A DNA stretch of 64,000 nucleotides from Tumebacillus flagellatus (GTDB lineage: Bacteria; Bacillota; Bacilli; Tumebacillales; Tumebacillaceae). Numbering within the stretch: the first letter of the stretch is position 1; the number at the start of each line of letters is the position of its first letter. The stretch is from positions 1-64,000 of the forward strand of contig NZ_JMIR01000021.1 of assembly GCF_000714935.1 (NCBI RefSeq). The letters are read 5' to 3'. The notes under the pieces are model-generated. The model worked only from the letters and a program-made list of their open reading frames with translations, had not been told where the DNA came from and ran no database searches. The position numbers and the translations under genes were made by a program. Positions 47,301-55,738 of the stretch are shown here, one piece after another.

Positions 47301-50300
47301 GCCTTCCCGGTGTTCAGATGGAGTTGAAGGAAGCGCTCAGCAACGGCTCGGCAAAGTTCGACTTAAGCGTCATCGGTCTGCCGCACCCCGTGCCGCGTCG
47401 AGGAGCGGACGGCGAGGCGATCGGATTCACGCAAATCTGGGAGTACAGCACCGATCTGTTCGACGAAGCCACCGTCCAGCGGATGTTCGGGCACTACAAA
47501 ACTCTGCTGCTCGCCGCGATGCAAACTCCCGATCAACCGCTGTCGTCGCTCCCGCTGCTCACAGACGAGATGCGCGAACAGCTCGTCGCGGGCTGGAACG
47601 ACACGCGGACGGACTACCCCCGCCACGCGCGCGTGCAGGAGTTGATCGAAGCGTTGGCGCAACAGGCTCCCGAGCGCATCGCGGTGCTGGCGGGCGATCA
47701 GACTTTGAGTTACCGCGAACTCAACGAGCGAGCCAACCAAGTCGCCCGTCACCTGCAAAGCATCGGCGTTCGCCCGCAGGAGTTCGTCGGCCTCTGTGTC
47801 GAGCGTTCGGCGGAGATGGTGGTCGGAATGCTCGGGATCGTAAAAGCGGGCGCCGCCTACCTGCCGCTCGATGCGTCGTATCCGCAGGAGCGGTTGACTT
47901 TCATGCTCGAAGACTCCGGCGTGCGCGTGCTGATCACGCAGGAGAAACTCAACCCGTTGTTGCCGGGTGCCGACATCCGCCGTGTGTTCCTCGACGCCGA
48001 GCGCGAGGTCATGGATCAACAGAGCCGCGCCGATCTGCACCTGCCCGGCTCGGCGGAAGACGCGGCGAACATCATCTATACATCCGGCTCCACCGGCACG
48101 CCCAAAGGGGTGGTCCTCCCGCATCGCGGCATCGTCCGCCTGGTGAAAGGGACAGGCTTTGTGCCGATCTGTGCAGAGGATGTGTTGTTGCAGTTCGCGT
48201 CGATTTCCTTTGACGCCGCGACGTTTGAAATCTGGGGCAGTCTGCTGAACGGGGCGAAGCTCGCGATGTACCCCGCAGAGAAACCGTCACTTGAAAAATT
48301 GGACGAGGTCATCACCGACTGCGGCGTCACCACGCTGTTCTTGACCACTTCGCTCTTCCACCAGATGGTCGACACCCATCCGCACGTGCTCTTGAAAGCG
48401 GGTCGCGTGGTCACCGGCGGGGAAGCGCTGTCGGCGTCTCATGCCCAAGCGTTGTTCGCGGAGGCTCCCGAGGAATTCCGCGTGTACAACGCTTACGGAC
48501 CGACGGAGGGCACGACGGTCGCCACCTGCGCCGTGATTTCGAAAAAAACGCCCTTCGACCGACCGATCCCCATCGGCCGCCCGATCTCCAACACGGAAGC
48601 GTACGTGCTCGACTCCCGCTTGCAACCCGTGCCCGTCGGCGTGCCGGGCGAATTGTTCATCGGCGGAGACGGCCTCGCCCGCGGCTATTGGAGACGCCCG
48701 GAATTGACCGCGGAGAAATTTATCGCGCATCCCTTCTCCGCAGAGCCGGGTGCCCGCCTGTACCGCACGGGCGATTTGGCACGACGGCTTCCCGACGGGC
48801 AATTGGAATTCTTGGGCCGCCTCGACAACCAAGTGAAAATTCGCGGCTTCCGCATCGAGCCGGGCGAAGTGGAGAGCGAACTGCGCAAACACCCGTCCGT
48901 GCGCGAGGCCGTGGTGATACTCCGCGAAGAATCGCCGGGAGACCGCCGACTGGTCGGCTACGCGGTGCCGCATGAGGGGGAGAACCTCGACAGCCGCGAA
49001 TTGCGTCTGTTTTTACAGAAAAAACTGCCCGGCTACATGGTGCCGTCTCAGTTCGTCGTCTTGGCGGAACTGCCGCTGACTCCCAACGGCAAAGTCGATC
49101 TCCGCGCTTTGCCCGCGTCGGAGTGGGAACGCGACCATCCGTTCACGGCTCCGCGCAACCCTGCGGAACAGGAAATCGCGCGCATCTTTGCCGAGCTGTT
49201 CCGCCGCGGGGAGATCAGCGTGCACGACTCGTTCTTTGAGCTGGGCGGCAGTTCGTTGCTGGGGTTGACCGTCCTGTCCCGTCTGCGCCAAGCCTTTCAA
49301 GTGGAGATTCCGATGAGCGACCTCTTCCGCCTGCCGACCGTCGCGCAACTGGCAGACGCTGTCCAAGGTCGGAAAAAAACGAACTCGTCCATCCCGGCAC
49401 GCCTCTTTCCGGACGCCCCCGTTGCGCTTTCGTATGACCAAGAAGAGTTGTGGCGGGTGATCCAAGGGGACCCGGGCACGTCCGTCTACAACGTCTCGAT
49501 CTCGCTCGTTCTGAGCGGGGAACTGGATGTCAAGGCACTGGAACACAGCCTTCAAGCGCTGGTCAACAGACACGAAGCGTTGCGGACGAGATTCACCCAA
49601 ACGGCCGGCGGCCCCGTCATGATCGTGGAGCCGCACATCGAGGTGCCGTTGCCGGTGGTCGACTTGCTAGGCTTGAGGGCGGAGGAGCGCAAGGAAGAGG
49701 GCGACCGGGTGGCGATGGCGCTGATTCGAGAGCCGTTCGAATTGGCCAAAGCTCCCTTGTTCCGCCCCTGCTTGATTCGCTTGGCGGAGGAAGAGCATCT
49801 GCTGGTGCTCGTCCTGCACCACATCGTGACCGACGGCTGGTCGAAAGGCGTGCTGCTGCGGGAGTTGGGCGATTTCTATCGTTCTTATAAGAAAGGAGAG
49901 TCTCTCAATCTGCAGCCGCTCCCGATTCAGTTTGCCGATTACGTAAGCTGGCAACGTCAGCAGTTGCAAGGGGACACGCTGCAAACGCAACTGAACTATT
50001 GGCAACAGCAACTCGACGGCGCGCCCGCTGCGCTGAACTTGCCGACCGATCATCCGCACCCGCTGCATCGTTCCAACCGAGGCGGCAAGCTGTCGTTCCA
50101 GCTGTCGGACGAAACCGCCGCCAACTGGAAAGGGTTCGCGCACCGCGAGGGCACGACGATGTTCATGACTCTGCTTGGCGCGTTCTACGTCTACTTGCAC
50201 GGCTTGTCGGGGCAAGAGGACATTCTGGTCGGCACGCCGATCGCCAACCGGGATCGGGAGGAAACCCAAGGTCTGATCGGGTACTTGCTTTCGGTGCTGA

Positions 50301-50737
50301 TCTTGCGCGGCAAACCGCACGGCGACCTCGCCTTCCGCGAGTTGTTGCAGCAGGTGCGGGAGACGTCCCTCGACGCGTTCGCGCACCGAGACATGCCCGT
50401 CGAACTGCTGATTCAAGAGCTGGGCGTCGAGCGCGACACGAGCCGCAATCCGCTGTACCAAGTGATGTTCGTGTACTACGACCGTCAGGAAGACCCGGTC
50501 GACCTGGAGGGTCTGCACGTGCAAACCGGCCTGCTCGACAACGGCACGTCCGAATTCGAACTGATGCTTGTGCTCGGCGAGCGCGACGGACGCATCGGCG
50601 GTCGTTTGGAATACAGCTCCGACCTGTTTGAAGCAGAGACGGTGGAGCGGATGGTGCAGGACTTCCTCCATCTGGTGGACATGTTGGTCCAATCGCCGGA
50701 GACGCGGCTCTCCGAACTCGAACGCACTTTCGTTTAA
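44387..50737 (+). CDS. Nonribosomal peptide synthetase, A-T-C-A-T-C
   Basis: A 2116-residue synthetase. Order: A1 (about 10-510, core YTSGSTGRPKG near 163-173), T1 (LGGHSL, phosphopantetheine Ser552), C1 (about 605-1050, QHMVHDG near 744, where the first His of HHxxxDG is Gln but the catalytic His remains), A2 (about 1065-1570, YTSGSTGTPKG near 1230), T2 (LGGSSL, Ser1623) and C2 (about 1670-2110, HHIVTDG near 1810). It ends right after C2 with no thioesterase, reductase or docking module. Read by eye against GrsA, the A1 pocket is D-A-S-S-V-A-G-V-C-K, closest to Tyr/Phe codes; A2 is D-A-F-S-V-G-A-T-V-K, unassigned but aliphatic-like. No PPTase, MbtH, transporter or tailoring gene is adjacent. 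ATG 44387 follows GAGGTGA. The last C domain may transfer to a free amine or to a partner elsewhere. Confidence 0.93.
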   Translation: MMAEAVEERCVHHAFEEQARLNPNATAVVFGREEVTYGELDRRASILSSRLQRAGVGPEVLVGICAERSVSMIVGILGIMKAGGAYVPLDPKYPAERLRYMMEDSSLPVLVTQSHLVEQLPESKAEVVLLDALCEEESAVDLSLEKTNATTPLTPHSLCYVMYTSGSTGRPKGVLLEHGGAVNMLAAVCERYDVRGDSRVLQFASFSFDASFSEIFMALSVGAVLVMAAQEELMPGPTLVRLLQNQRITNVTLPPSVLAMLKNESFPDLRTVVSAGEACPQELAVHWSRGRRFVNGYGPSEATVCVACAVYEDGCEQVSIGRALPNVRLYVLDADQFPVPVGEEGELYISGRCLARGYLGRPDLTAEKFLPNPFSTARFEERMYRTGDLVRQLPSGDLEFLGRLDHQVKLRGFRIELGEIEAVLQNHERVQHTVVLAREDFQGQKRLVAYVVAEKGSLPPSAQELRRHLEARVPAYMVPSAFVVMEVFPLTPNGKVDRNALPAPGGVRPAWESPFVAPRTKLEETLAGIWSEVLGMDSIGVEDGFLELGGHSLLATQILSRIRDVLGIEVPLRHLYAAPTVAGLAAILETERREGRIVRTVSIPRVSRDQRLPASFSQERVWFMHKINPAHLSYASQVLYRFTGELAVEILERCLQVMVNRHEIFRTTFSEDESGVVQTIHPFYEVKLEVQSLLHLPEEQRETELQRLVKQEMARKFDMTKLPLVRWALYQLREDRYAMLHVEQHMVHDGWSSNVFLREVVELYRAFAAGRPMPLTEMPIQYADYAHWQRQWAQGPEAAAQLQFWKQQLAGCPEMLNLPTDRPRPAVPSHRGSALRIEFPAAFTEELHEFARREGVTLFVAMLSVFNTLMYRYTGQEDLLIGSGVANRRRRDVEGVIGMIVNNIVLRTQLNGDMTFRELMIRVREMTIESFSHEDTPFDRVVEAVNPVRDLSRNPLVQVLFSFHDTPLPDLSLPGVQMELKEALSNGSAKFDLSVIGLPHPVPRRGADGEAIGFTQIWEYSTDLFDEATVQRMFGHYKTLLLAAMQTPDQPLSSLPLLTDEMREQLVAGWNDTRTDYPRHARVQELIEALAQQAPERIAVLAGDQTLSYRELNERANQVARHLQSIGVRPQEFVGLCVERSAEMVVGMLGIVKAGAAYLPLDASYPQERLTFMLEDSGVRVLITQEKLNPLLPGADIRRVFLDAEREVMDQQSRADLHLPGSAEDAANIIYTSGSTGTPKGVVLPHRGIVRLVKGTGFVPICAEDVLLQFASISFDAATFEIWGSLLNGAKLAMYPAEKPSLEKLDEVITDCGVTTLFLTTSLFHQMVDTHPHVLLKAGRVVTGGEALSASHAQALFAEAPEEFRVYNAYGPTEGTTVATCAVISKKTPFDRPIPIGRPISNTEAYVLDSRLQPVPVGVPGELFIGGDGLARGYWRRPELTAEKFIAHPFSAEPGARLYRTGDLARRLPDGQLEFLGRLDNQVKIRGFRIEPGEVESELRKHPSVREAVVILREESPGDRRLVGYAVPHEGENLDSRELRLFLQKKLPGYMVPSQFVVLAELPLTPNGKVDLRALPASEWERDHPFTAPRNPAEQEIARIFAELFRRGEISVHDSFFELGGSSLLGLTVLSRLRQAFQVEIPMSDLFRLPTVAQLADAVQGRKKTNSSIPARLFPDAPVALSYDQEELWRVIQGDPGTSVYNVSISLVLSGELDVKALEHSLQALVNRHEALRTRFTQTAGGPVMIVEPHIEVPLPVVDLLGLRAEERKEEGDRVAMALIREPFELAKAPLFRPCLIRLAEEEHLLVLVLHHIVTDGWSKGVLLRELGDFYRSYKKGESLNLQPLPIQFADYVSWQRQQLQGDTLQTQLNYWQQQLDGAPAALNLPTDHPHPLHRSNRGGKLSFQLSDETAANWKGFAHREGTTMFMTLLGAFYVYLHGLSGQEDILVGTPIANRDREETQGLIGYLLSVLILRGKPHGDLAFRELLQQVRETSLDAFAHRDMPVELLIQELGVERDTSRNPLYQVMFVYYDRQEDPVDLEGLHVQTGLLDNGTSEFELMLVLGERDGRIGGRLEYSSDLFEAETVERMVQDFLHLVDMLVQSPETRLSELERTFV

Positions 50738-50739
50738 TA

Positions 50740-50786
50740 AAAGCCCCTTTGCGTGGAGAAACCCTCTGCGCAAAGGGGTTTTTTAT
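50740..50786 (+). terminator. Terminator of the NRPS gene
   Basis: AAAGCCCCTTTGCG pairs with CGCAAAGGGGTTTTTT around a 15-base loop. Confidence 0.9.
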
Positions 50787-50852
50787 AGAAAGAAGAGAAA
50801 AAACACTCTCGCACACTAGCAAACTTTTTTCTAGTTTTCCCGCGAAAGAGTT

Positions 50853-50882
50853 GGTATAACTCCACCCCGTGTCCCATACACA
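50853..50882 (+). promoter_or_regulatory. Predicted sigma-E promoter of the spoIIIA operon
   Basis: GGTATAA (50853-50859) and CATACACA (50875-50882) with a 15-base spacer fit the mother-cell sigma-E pattern (ATATT-type -35, CATACANT -10). It lies 40 bases before the spoIIIAA start. Confidence 0.65.
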
Positions 50883-50921
50883 TGAAATATCGAAGAAGCT
50901 GGACAGGGAGGAGGAGACATC

Positions 50922-51950
50922 ATGATCGTACACAACCGGCTGCATCCCGCCACGCTCGACCTCGACCCCGTGTTGCGGGATCAGATTGCGCCGGTGCTTC
51001 CTCAGCGCCTGCGTCAGGCGGTCCTCTCTTTGCCTGATGACATACGCCGCCAAATCGAAGAAGTGCGCATCCGGCTCGGGCGTCCGCTGCAAATCTACTA
51101 CGGCGGGCGGGAGGGATTCGTCACGCTCGCCGGGAGTCTCTCGTCCCGCGCGGAGGACGGGCACCTGATCGACGACGACGACATCGCGCAGACGCTCAAC
51201 TTGATGACGCACTCCTCTCTCTACGCGCTGGAAGAAGAACTGCGGCGCGGCTACCTCACCATCCCCGGCGGTCACCGTGTGGGACTGGCGGGCCGGGCGC
51301 TCTTGGACGGAGCGGGGCAACTGCGCGGGCTCAAGGAAATCACCACGTTCAACCTGCGCATCGCCCGGGACGTCCGCCACGCCGCCGAGAAGATCCGCCA
51401 CCTGCTGATCGACTCCACCGCGTACCGTTTGTACAACACGCTCTTGATCTCGCCGCCGCAGTGCGGCAAGACCACGCTCTTGCGCGATCTCGCCCGGCAT
51501 CTCTCCTGCGGCACGCTGCACCCGAAGCTCCCTCCGCAAAAAGTCGGCATCGTCGACGAGCGCTCCGAAGTCGCCGCTTCCTGGCGCGGCGTTCCGCAAC
51601 ACGATCTCGGGCCGCGCACCGATGTGTTGGACGGCTGCCCGAAAGCCGAGGGAATGCAGATGATGATCCGCTCGATGTCGCCGCACGTGCTCGTCACCGA
51701 CGAGATCGGACGGCCGGAGGACGGAGCGGCGCTGCTCGAAGCGATCCACGCGGGCGTCCATGTCGTGACGACGGCGCACGGGTTCGGGATGCACGAAGTC
51801 CGCAACCGCCCGGTGCTGCGCCAACTGTTCGAACAGGGCGCGTTTCACCGCTACATCGTGCTCTCCCGCCGCCGCGGCCCCTGCACAATCGAGGGCGTGT
51901 ACGACAGGCGGGGCGAACGCGTGCAGACGGGGAGTGAGAGCCATGTTTAA
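50922..51950 (+). CDS. spoIIIAA: Stage III sporulation protein AA, secretion-type ATPase
   Basis: A 342-residue ATPase related to type II/IV secretion motors that powers or assembles the SpoIIIA-SpoIIQ channel between mother cell and forespore. The family start LRQAVLSLPDDIRRQIEEVR, Walker A SPPQCGKTTLLRDLAR near residues 178-193 and the Walker B-like VTDEIGRPEDGAALLEA are seen. GGAGGAGG lies before ATG 50922. First gene of the eight-gene operon behind a sigma-E-like promoter. Confidence 0.97.
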   Translation: MIVHNRLHPATLDLDPVLRDQIAPVLPQRLRQAVLSLPDDIRRQIEEVRIRLGRPLQIYYGGREGFVTLAGSLSSRAEDGHLIDDDDIAQTLNLMTHSSLYALEEELRRGYLTIPGGHRVGLAGRALLDGAGQLRGLKEITTFNLRIARDVRHAAEKIRHLLIDSTAYRLYNTLLISPPQCGKTTLLRDLARHLSCGTLHPKLPPQKVGIVDERSEVAASWRGVPQHDLGPRTDVLDGCPKAEGMQMMIRSMSPHVLVTDEIGRPEDGAALLEAIHAGVHVVTTAHGFGMHEVRNRPVLRQLFEQGAFHRYIVLSRRRGPCTIEGVYDRRGERVQTGSESHV

Positions 51951-52461
51951 ACTGGTCGGCGGTTTGCTGATCCTCGCCGCCTCCACGATGGCGGGGTTTC
52001 GGATGGCGAACCGCTACGCCGAACGCCCGAAGCAACTGCGGCAGTTCGTCAGCGCGTTGAAGGTGCTGGAAACGGAGATTTTTTACGCGGCGACGCCGCT
52101 GCCGGACGCCTGCCAGCGCATCGCCGCACGACTGCCCGCTCCGGTCGGAGAGTTTTTTCACAAGATATCCGACAAGCTCCGCGACGGGCGCGGGCTGACG
52201 GGCGACGGCGCTTGGCAAGAGGCCCTCGACGAGATGCGAAGCTCCTTGGTGCTCAAGGACGGCGACCGCGACGTGCTTCGCCAGTTTGGACGAACGCTTG
52301 GCGTGTCGGACCGCTCCGACCAGATCAAGCACATCCACCTCGGCGTCGCGCACTTGACGGCAGAAGAGGCGAGCGCGCGGGAAGACCAAGCCCGCAATGA
52401 AAAAATGTGGCGGTACCTCGGCGCACTGGTGGGGCTGGCCGTCGTCATCTTGTTGTACTAA
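51943..52461 (+). CDS. spoIIIAB: Stage III sporulation protein AB
   Basis: A 172-residue mother-cell membrane protein resembling GspF-type platform proteins. An N-terminal membrane helix (FKLVGGLLILAASTMAGFRMA) and a C-terminal helix (WRYLGALVGLAVVILLY) flank a helical soluble part with LRQFVSALKVLETEIFYAATPL, the family mark. ATG 51943 overlaps the end of spoIIIAA by eight bases. Confidence 0.95.
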   Translation: MFKLVGGLLILAASTMAGFRMANRYAERPKQLRQFVSALKVLETEIFYAATPLPDACQRIAARLPAPVGEFFHKISDKLRDGRGLTGDGAWQEALDEMRSSLVLKDGDRDVLRQFGRTLGVSDRSDQIKHIHLGVAHLTAEEASAREDQARNEKMWRYLGALVGLAVVILLY

Positions 52462-52478
52462 GTGGGGGAGGAACGATG

Positions 52479-52682
52479 ATGGGCACAGAGATCAATGAAA
52501 TTTTCTTCATCGCGGGCGTGGGCATCCTCACCGCGGTGATCCACACAGTCCTCAAACAATCGGGCAAGGAAGAGTTCGCGTCTTGGGCGACTCTGACCGG
52601 GTTTATCGTGATCATGTTCACGGTCGTCTCCTACATCGGCGACCTGTTCAACAAAGTCCGCGACGTGTTCCTGTCGAACTAG
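52479..52682 (+). CDS. spoIIIAC: Stage III sporulation protein AC
   Basis: A 67-residue protein with two membrane helices (IFFIAGVGILTAVIHTVL and WATLTGFIVIMFTVVSYI), the same length as SpoIIIAC of Bacillus. The family signature IAGVGILTAVIHTVLKQSGKEE is complete. Two adjoining ATGs (52476 and 52479) both follow GGGGGAGG; 52479 gives the family's usual N-terminus. Confidence 0.93.
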   Translation: MGTEINEIFFIAGVGILTAVIHTVLKQSGKEEFASWATLTGFIVIMFTVVSYIGDLFNKVRDVFLSN

Positions 52683-52714
52683 CGTCTCGTCCCGAACAAA
52701 GGAGCTCGACGCCC

Positions 52715-53104
52715 ATGGACATCATCCAAATTGTCGGCCTCGGGTTGACCGCCACCATGCTGATCGTCGTCGTCAAGGGCAAGTCCCCGCAAATCGCCTT
52801 CTTGCTGACACTGCTCGTCGGGGTCTTCCTCTTCATCTTCCTGCTCGACAAAATCCAGTTGGTGATCAACCTGCTCGAAAAACTGTCGGTGCAAGCCGGG
52901 GTCGAGATGATTTTTTTGCAGACGATCTTGAAGATCATCGGGATCGCCTACATCGCGGAATTCGCCGCGCAGATCGCCAAGGACGCGGGAGAAGGCAGCA
53001 TCGCTTCCAAAATCGAACTCGCCGGCAAAATCCTGATCCTCGTGCTCGCTCTCCCCATCGTGCAACGCGTGGTGGAGACGGTGCTCAATCTGCTCCCGAC
53101 CTAA
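52715..53104 (+). CDS. spoIIIAD: Stage III sporulation protein AD
   Basis: A 129-residue membrane protein with about four helices. IIQIVGLGLTATMLIVVVKG at the N-terminus and FLQTILKIIGIAYIAEFAAQ in the middle are the family marks. AAAGGAG precedes ATG 52715 by about nine bases. It is encoded between AC and AE as in all spoIIIA operons and may form part of the membrane channel. Confidence 0.95.
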   Translation: MDIIQIVGLGLTATMLIVVVKGKSPQIAFLLTLLVGVFLFIFLLDKIQLVINLLEKLSVQAGVEMIFLQTILKIIGIAYIAEFAAQIAKDAGEGSIASKIELAGKILILVLALPIVQRVVETVLNLLPT

Positions 53105-53116
53105 GGAGGTGAGGCG

Positions 53117-54439
53117 ATGAGTCAAACGTCAAAACGGACAACCAAACGATGGACCTGGCTCTTCTTCTGGCTTGCACTCGTGACCGCCGTGAGCGTCGGC
53201 AGCGTCGGTTGCCTCACCTCCGCCTATGCGGAAGGCGCAACGCCGACGACCGGCGTGCAGAGCGGGGCGGGGGCCGTCCACACGCAAACGCAATCATCGG
53301 AACAGACGCCCGCCGCGCCGCCGCAGCAAAACGCGAGCGCAAGCCTCACAGACCCGCTGGTTCAACAGCAACTGCAGCAACTCGACTTGCACAATTTCGA
53401 TCAGTTTTTGGACGAGGTCGTGCAGGAGTACGGCGACTACCTGCCGCCGGACGTCAAGGGTCACGTGACCGAACTCGTCCTGCACGGGAAACTCGGCACG
53501 CTGTTTCAAGGCTTGCTGACGGGGCTGCTCAAATATCTGTTTCACGAGCTGTTCCTGAACTCCCGGTTGCTCGGCACGATCATCGTCTTGACGGTGTTCG
53601 CCGCGATCTTGGAGAACATGCAAAGCGCGTTTGAAGGCAAAAACGTCTCGAAGATCGCCCACACGATCTGCTTTCTCGTCCTGATGATCCTCGCGGTGCA
53701 ATCGTTCGCGGCGGCGACCTCTTACGCCAAGGACGCGATCGCCGTGATGGTCGACTTCATGACGGCGACGATCCCGATGTATCTGGCGCTGCTCGCTTCC
53801 ACAGGCGGCGTGGCGTCCGCCGCGATGATCCATCCGCTGATCGTCTTCTTGATCAACGTAATCGGCGACTTGATCGAGTTTGTGATCTTCCCGTTGATCT
53901 TCTTCTCGGCGATTCTCTCTCTGGTTTCGAAGATCTCTTCGCGCTACCAAGTGACGCAGCTCGCCGGGCTTTTGAAATCGACGGCCGTGTGGGTGATGGG
54001 TGTTTTTTTCACCATCTTCCTCGGAGTCGTCTCCGTGCAGGGAGCGGCGGGGGCGGTGGCGGACGGCGTTTCGATCAAGACCGCCAAGTACGTCTCCAGC
54101 AACTTCATCCCCGTCGTCGGCAAGCTGTTCTCAGACGCGGCCGACACGGTGGTCGGAGCCTCTCTGATTGTAAAAAACGCCCTCGGTATCACCGGGGCCG
54201 GCATCCTGCTGCTCTTGGCGGCGTTCCCGGCTCTGAAAATTCTCTCGCTGGCGATCGTCTACAACGTGTCGTCGGCGGTGATGCAACCGCTGGGCGACTC
54301 GCCGATCATCGGCTGTCTCAGCACGATCGGCAAGAGCTTGATCCTCGTCTTCGCAGCGCTCGCGACCGTCGGCTTCATGTTCTTCCTCGCGGTGACGGTG
54401 ATCATCGCAGCCGGCAATCTGTCGGTGATGGTGAGGTGA
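53117..54439 (+). CDS. spoIIIAE: Stage III sporulation protein AE
   Basis: A 440-residue polytopic membrane protein. A signal sequence ending near residue 39 (LTSAYAEG) is followed by a Gln/Ala-rich stretch and a soluble helical part, then about seven membrane helices from residue 155 on. GSVGCLTSAYA could also be read as a lipobox-like site, but the position is not typical. TAAGGAGGTGAGGCG in front of ATG 53117 is a strong ribosome site. Confidence 0.96.
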   Translation: MSQTSKRTTKRWTWLFFWLALVTAVSVGSVGCLTSAYAEGATPTTGVQSGAGAVHTQTQSSEQTPAAPPQQNASASLTDPLVQQQLQQLDLHNFDQFLDEVVQEYGDYLPPDVKGHVTELVLHGKLGTLFQGLLTGLLKYLFHELFLNSRLLGTIIVLTVFAAILENMQSAFEGKNVSKIAHTICFLVLMILAVQSFAAATSYAKDAIAVMVDFMTATIPMYLALLASTGGVASAAMIHPLIVFLINVIGDLIEFVIFPLIFFSAILSLVSKISSRYQVTQLAGLLKSTAVWVMGVFFTIFLGVVSVQGAAGAVADGVSIKTAKYVSSNFIPVVGKLFSDAADTVVGASLIVKNALGITGAGILLLLAAFPALKILSLAIVYNVSSAVMQPLGDSPIIGCLSTIGKSLILVFAALATVGFMFFLAVTVIIAAGNLSVMVR

Positions 54440-54445
54440 CGGACG

Positions 54446-55108
54446 ATGATGGCGTTTCTCAGCGACTGGCTGCGCGGGTTGATCCTCGTGATCTTTCTCG
54501 CCGTGGTCTTGGACATGATCTTGCCGAACAACGTCTTTCAGCGCTACGCCAAGCTGGTGATGGGACTCTTGATCATCTTGATCATGCTCACGCCGGTGTT
54601 GAAGCTCTCCGGCAAGTCGATCTACGAGATGGACTTCACGCTCGATTCGCTCTTGTCCGGCGGCAACAGTCACTCCGCAAACTTGCCAAGCCTGGAGGAA
54701 ATCCAACAGGAGAGCGCGCAGATCTCCCAGCAAAACCAGCTCTTGACCGCCGAAGCTTGGAAATCCGGCATCACCGAAAACGTCAAAGAGATCGTCGAGC
54801 AGGACAAACCGGGCTTGACCGTCGACCGGGTGGAAGTCAAGTACACCCAAAACGCGCAAGGCCAGCCCGAAAAGCTCGACGGCCTCACCGTGACGCTGAA
54901 AACCCGCACCGATCCCGACACCGTCTCCTCGATTGAGGACGTCCGGCCGGTGATCATCGGCAAAAGCGAAGGAGATGCGGACGCAGAGCCCGCCCTCTCT
55001 CAGGCAGACCGCCGCCGCGCGGAAACCGGCAGCGCCATCCGCACGCAAATCGCCGCCGAGTACAAACTTCCCGCTTCAAAAGTCCTCGTCGTCTGGCGGG
55101 ATTCCTGA
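54446..55108 (+). CDS. spoIIIAF: Stage III sporulation protein AF
   Basis: A 220-residue protein with two N-terminal membrane helices (LRGLILVIFLAVVLDMILP and KLVMGLLIILIMLTPVLKL) and a soluble domain outside that resembles ring-forming domains of secretion systems, together with AG and AH. GAGGTGA lies six bases before ATG 54446. Confidence 0.95.
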   Translation: MMAFLSDWLRGLILVIFLAVVLDMILPNNVFQRYAKLVMGLLIILIMLTPVLKLSGKSIYEMDFTLDSLLSGGNSHSANLPSLEEIQQESAQISQQNQLLTAEAWKSGITENVKEIVEQDKPGLTVDRVEVKYTQNAQGQPEKLDGLTVTLKTRTDPDTVSSIEDVRPVIIGKSEGDADAEPALSQADRRRAETGSAIRTQIAAEYKLPASKVLVVWRDS

Positions 55109-55125
55109 CAAGGGGGTGAATCTTC

Positions 55126-55710
55126 TTGAGCAACTGGAACGACAAACTGCAAGGACTGATGAAAAACAGAGCCATGCTTCTCGCCATCGGCGCCGTCGGG
55201 GTGGTGCTGCTCTTCAACCCCTTCTCTTGGGGGTCGAAAGAGAGCGGGCAGCCGGCCAGCGCCCAGAAGCCTGCGGAAAGCACCGTCGTCAACACCGAAC
55301 AACAGCAGATGGCCACGTACGAAAAAATGTACGAGGACCGTTTGACGGACATCCTCGATAACATCCGCGGCGTCTCGGACGCCAAAGTGATGGTCACCAT
55401 CGATTCCAGCGAAGAGATGGTGTATGCGGTTGACGAGACCGAAAACAACCAAACCCAATCCGAACAAGACAAAAACGGCGGCAACCGCACCGTCACCACC
55501 ATCGACAAAACCGGCAAGATCGTCATGACCAAAGTCAACGGCGCCGACAAACCGGTGTTGGTCAAAACGATCAAACCCAGAGTGCGCGGCGTCGTCGTCG
55601 TCGCAAACGGAGCCGAGCAAGTCAAAATCCAAGCGTTGATCACGGAAGCTGTCGAGCGTTCGCTTGACGTGCCTCCTCACAAAATCTCCATCTTGCCAAA
55701 AAATTCCTAA
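55126..55710 (+). CDS. spoIIIAG: Stage III sporulation protein AG
   Basis: A 194-residue protein with one N-terminal membrane helix (MLLAIGAVGVVLLFNPFSW) and a ring-building-motif domain that in Bacillus forms a 30-fold ring around the feeding channel. The region YEDRLTDILDNIRGVSDAKVMVTI is the family mark. TTG 55126 follows AGGGGGTGA. Confidence 0.95.
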   Translation: MSNWNDKLQGLMKNRAMLLAIGAVGVVLLFNPFSWGSKESGQPASAQKPAESTVVNTEQQQMATYEKMYEDRLTDILDNIRGVSDAKVMVTIDSSEEMVYAVDETENNQTQSEQDKNGGNRTVTTIDKTGKIVMTKVNGADKPVLVKTIKPRVRGVVVVANGAEQVKIQALITEAVERSLDVPPHKISILPKNS

Positions 55711-55738
55711 TCTCAAACTTTAAGGAGCGTGTTGAAAA

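Noticed and set aside
50163-51986. A minus-strand frame spanning the NRPS end and spoIIIAA
   Set aside because: It runs through the NRPS terminator and the sigma-E-like promoter and encodes no recognisable protein.
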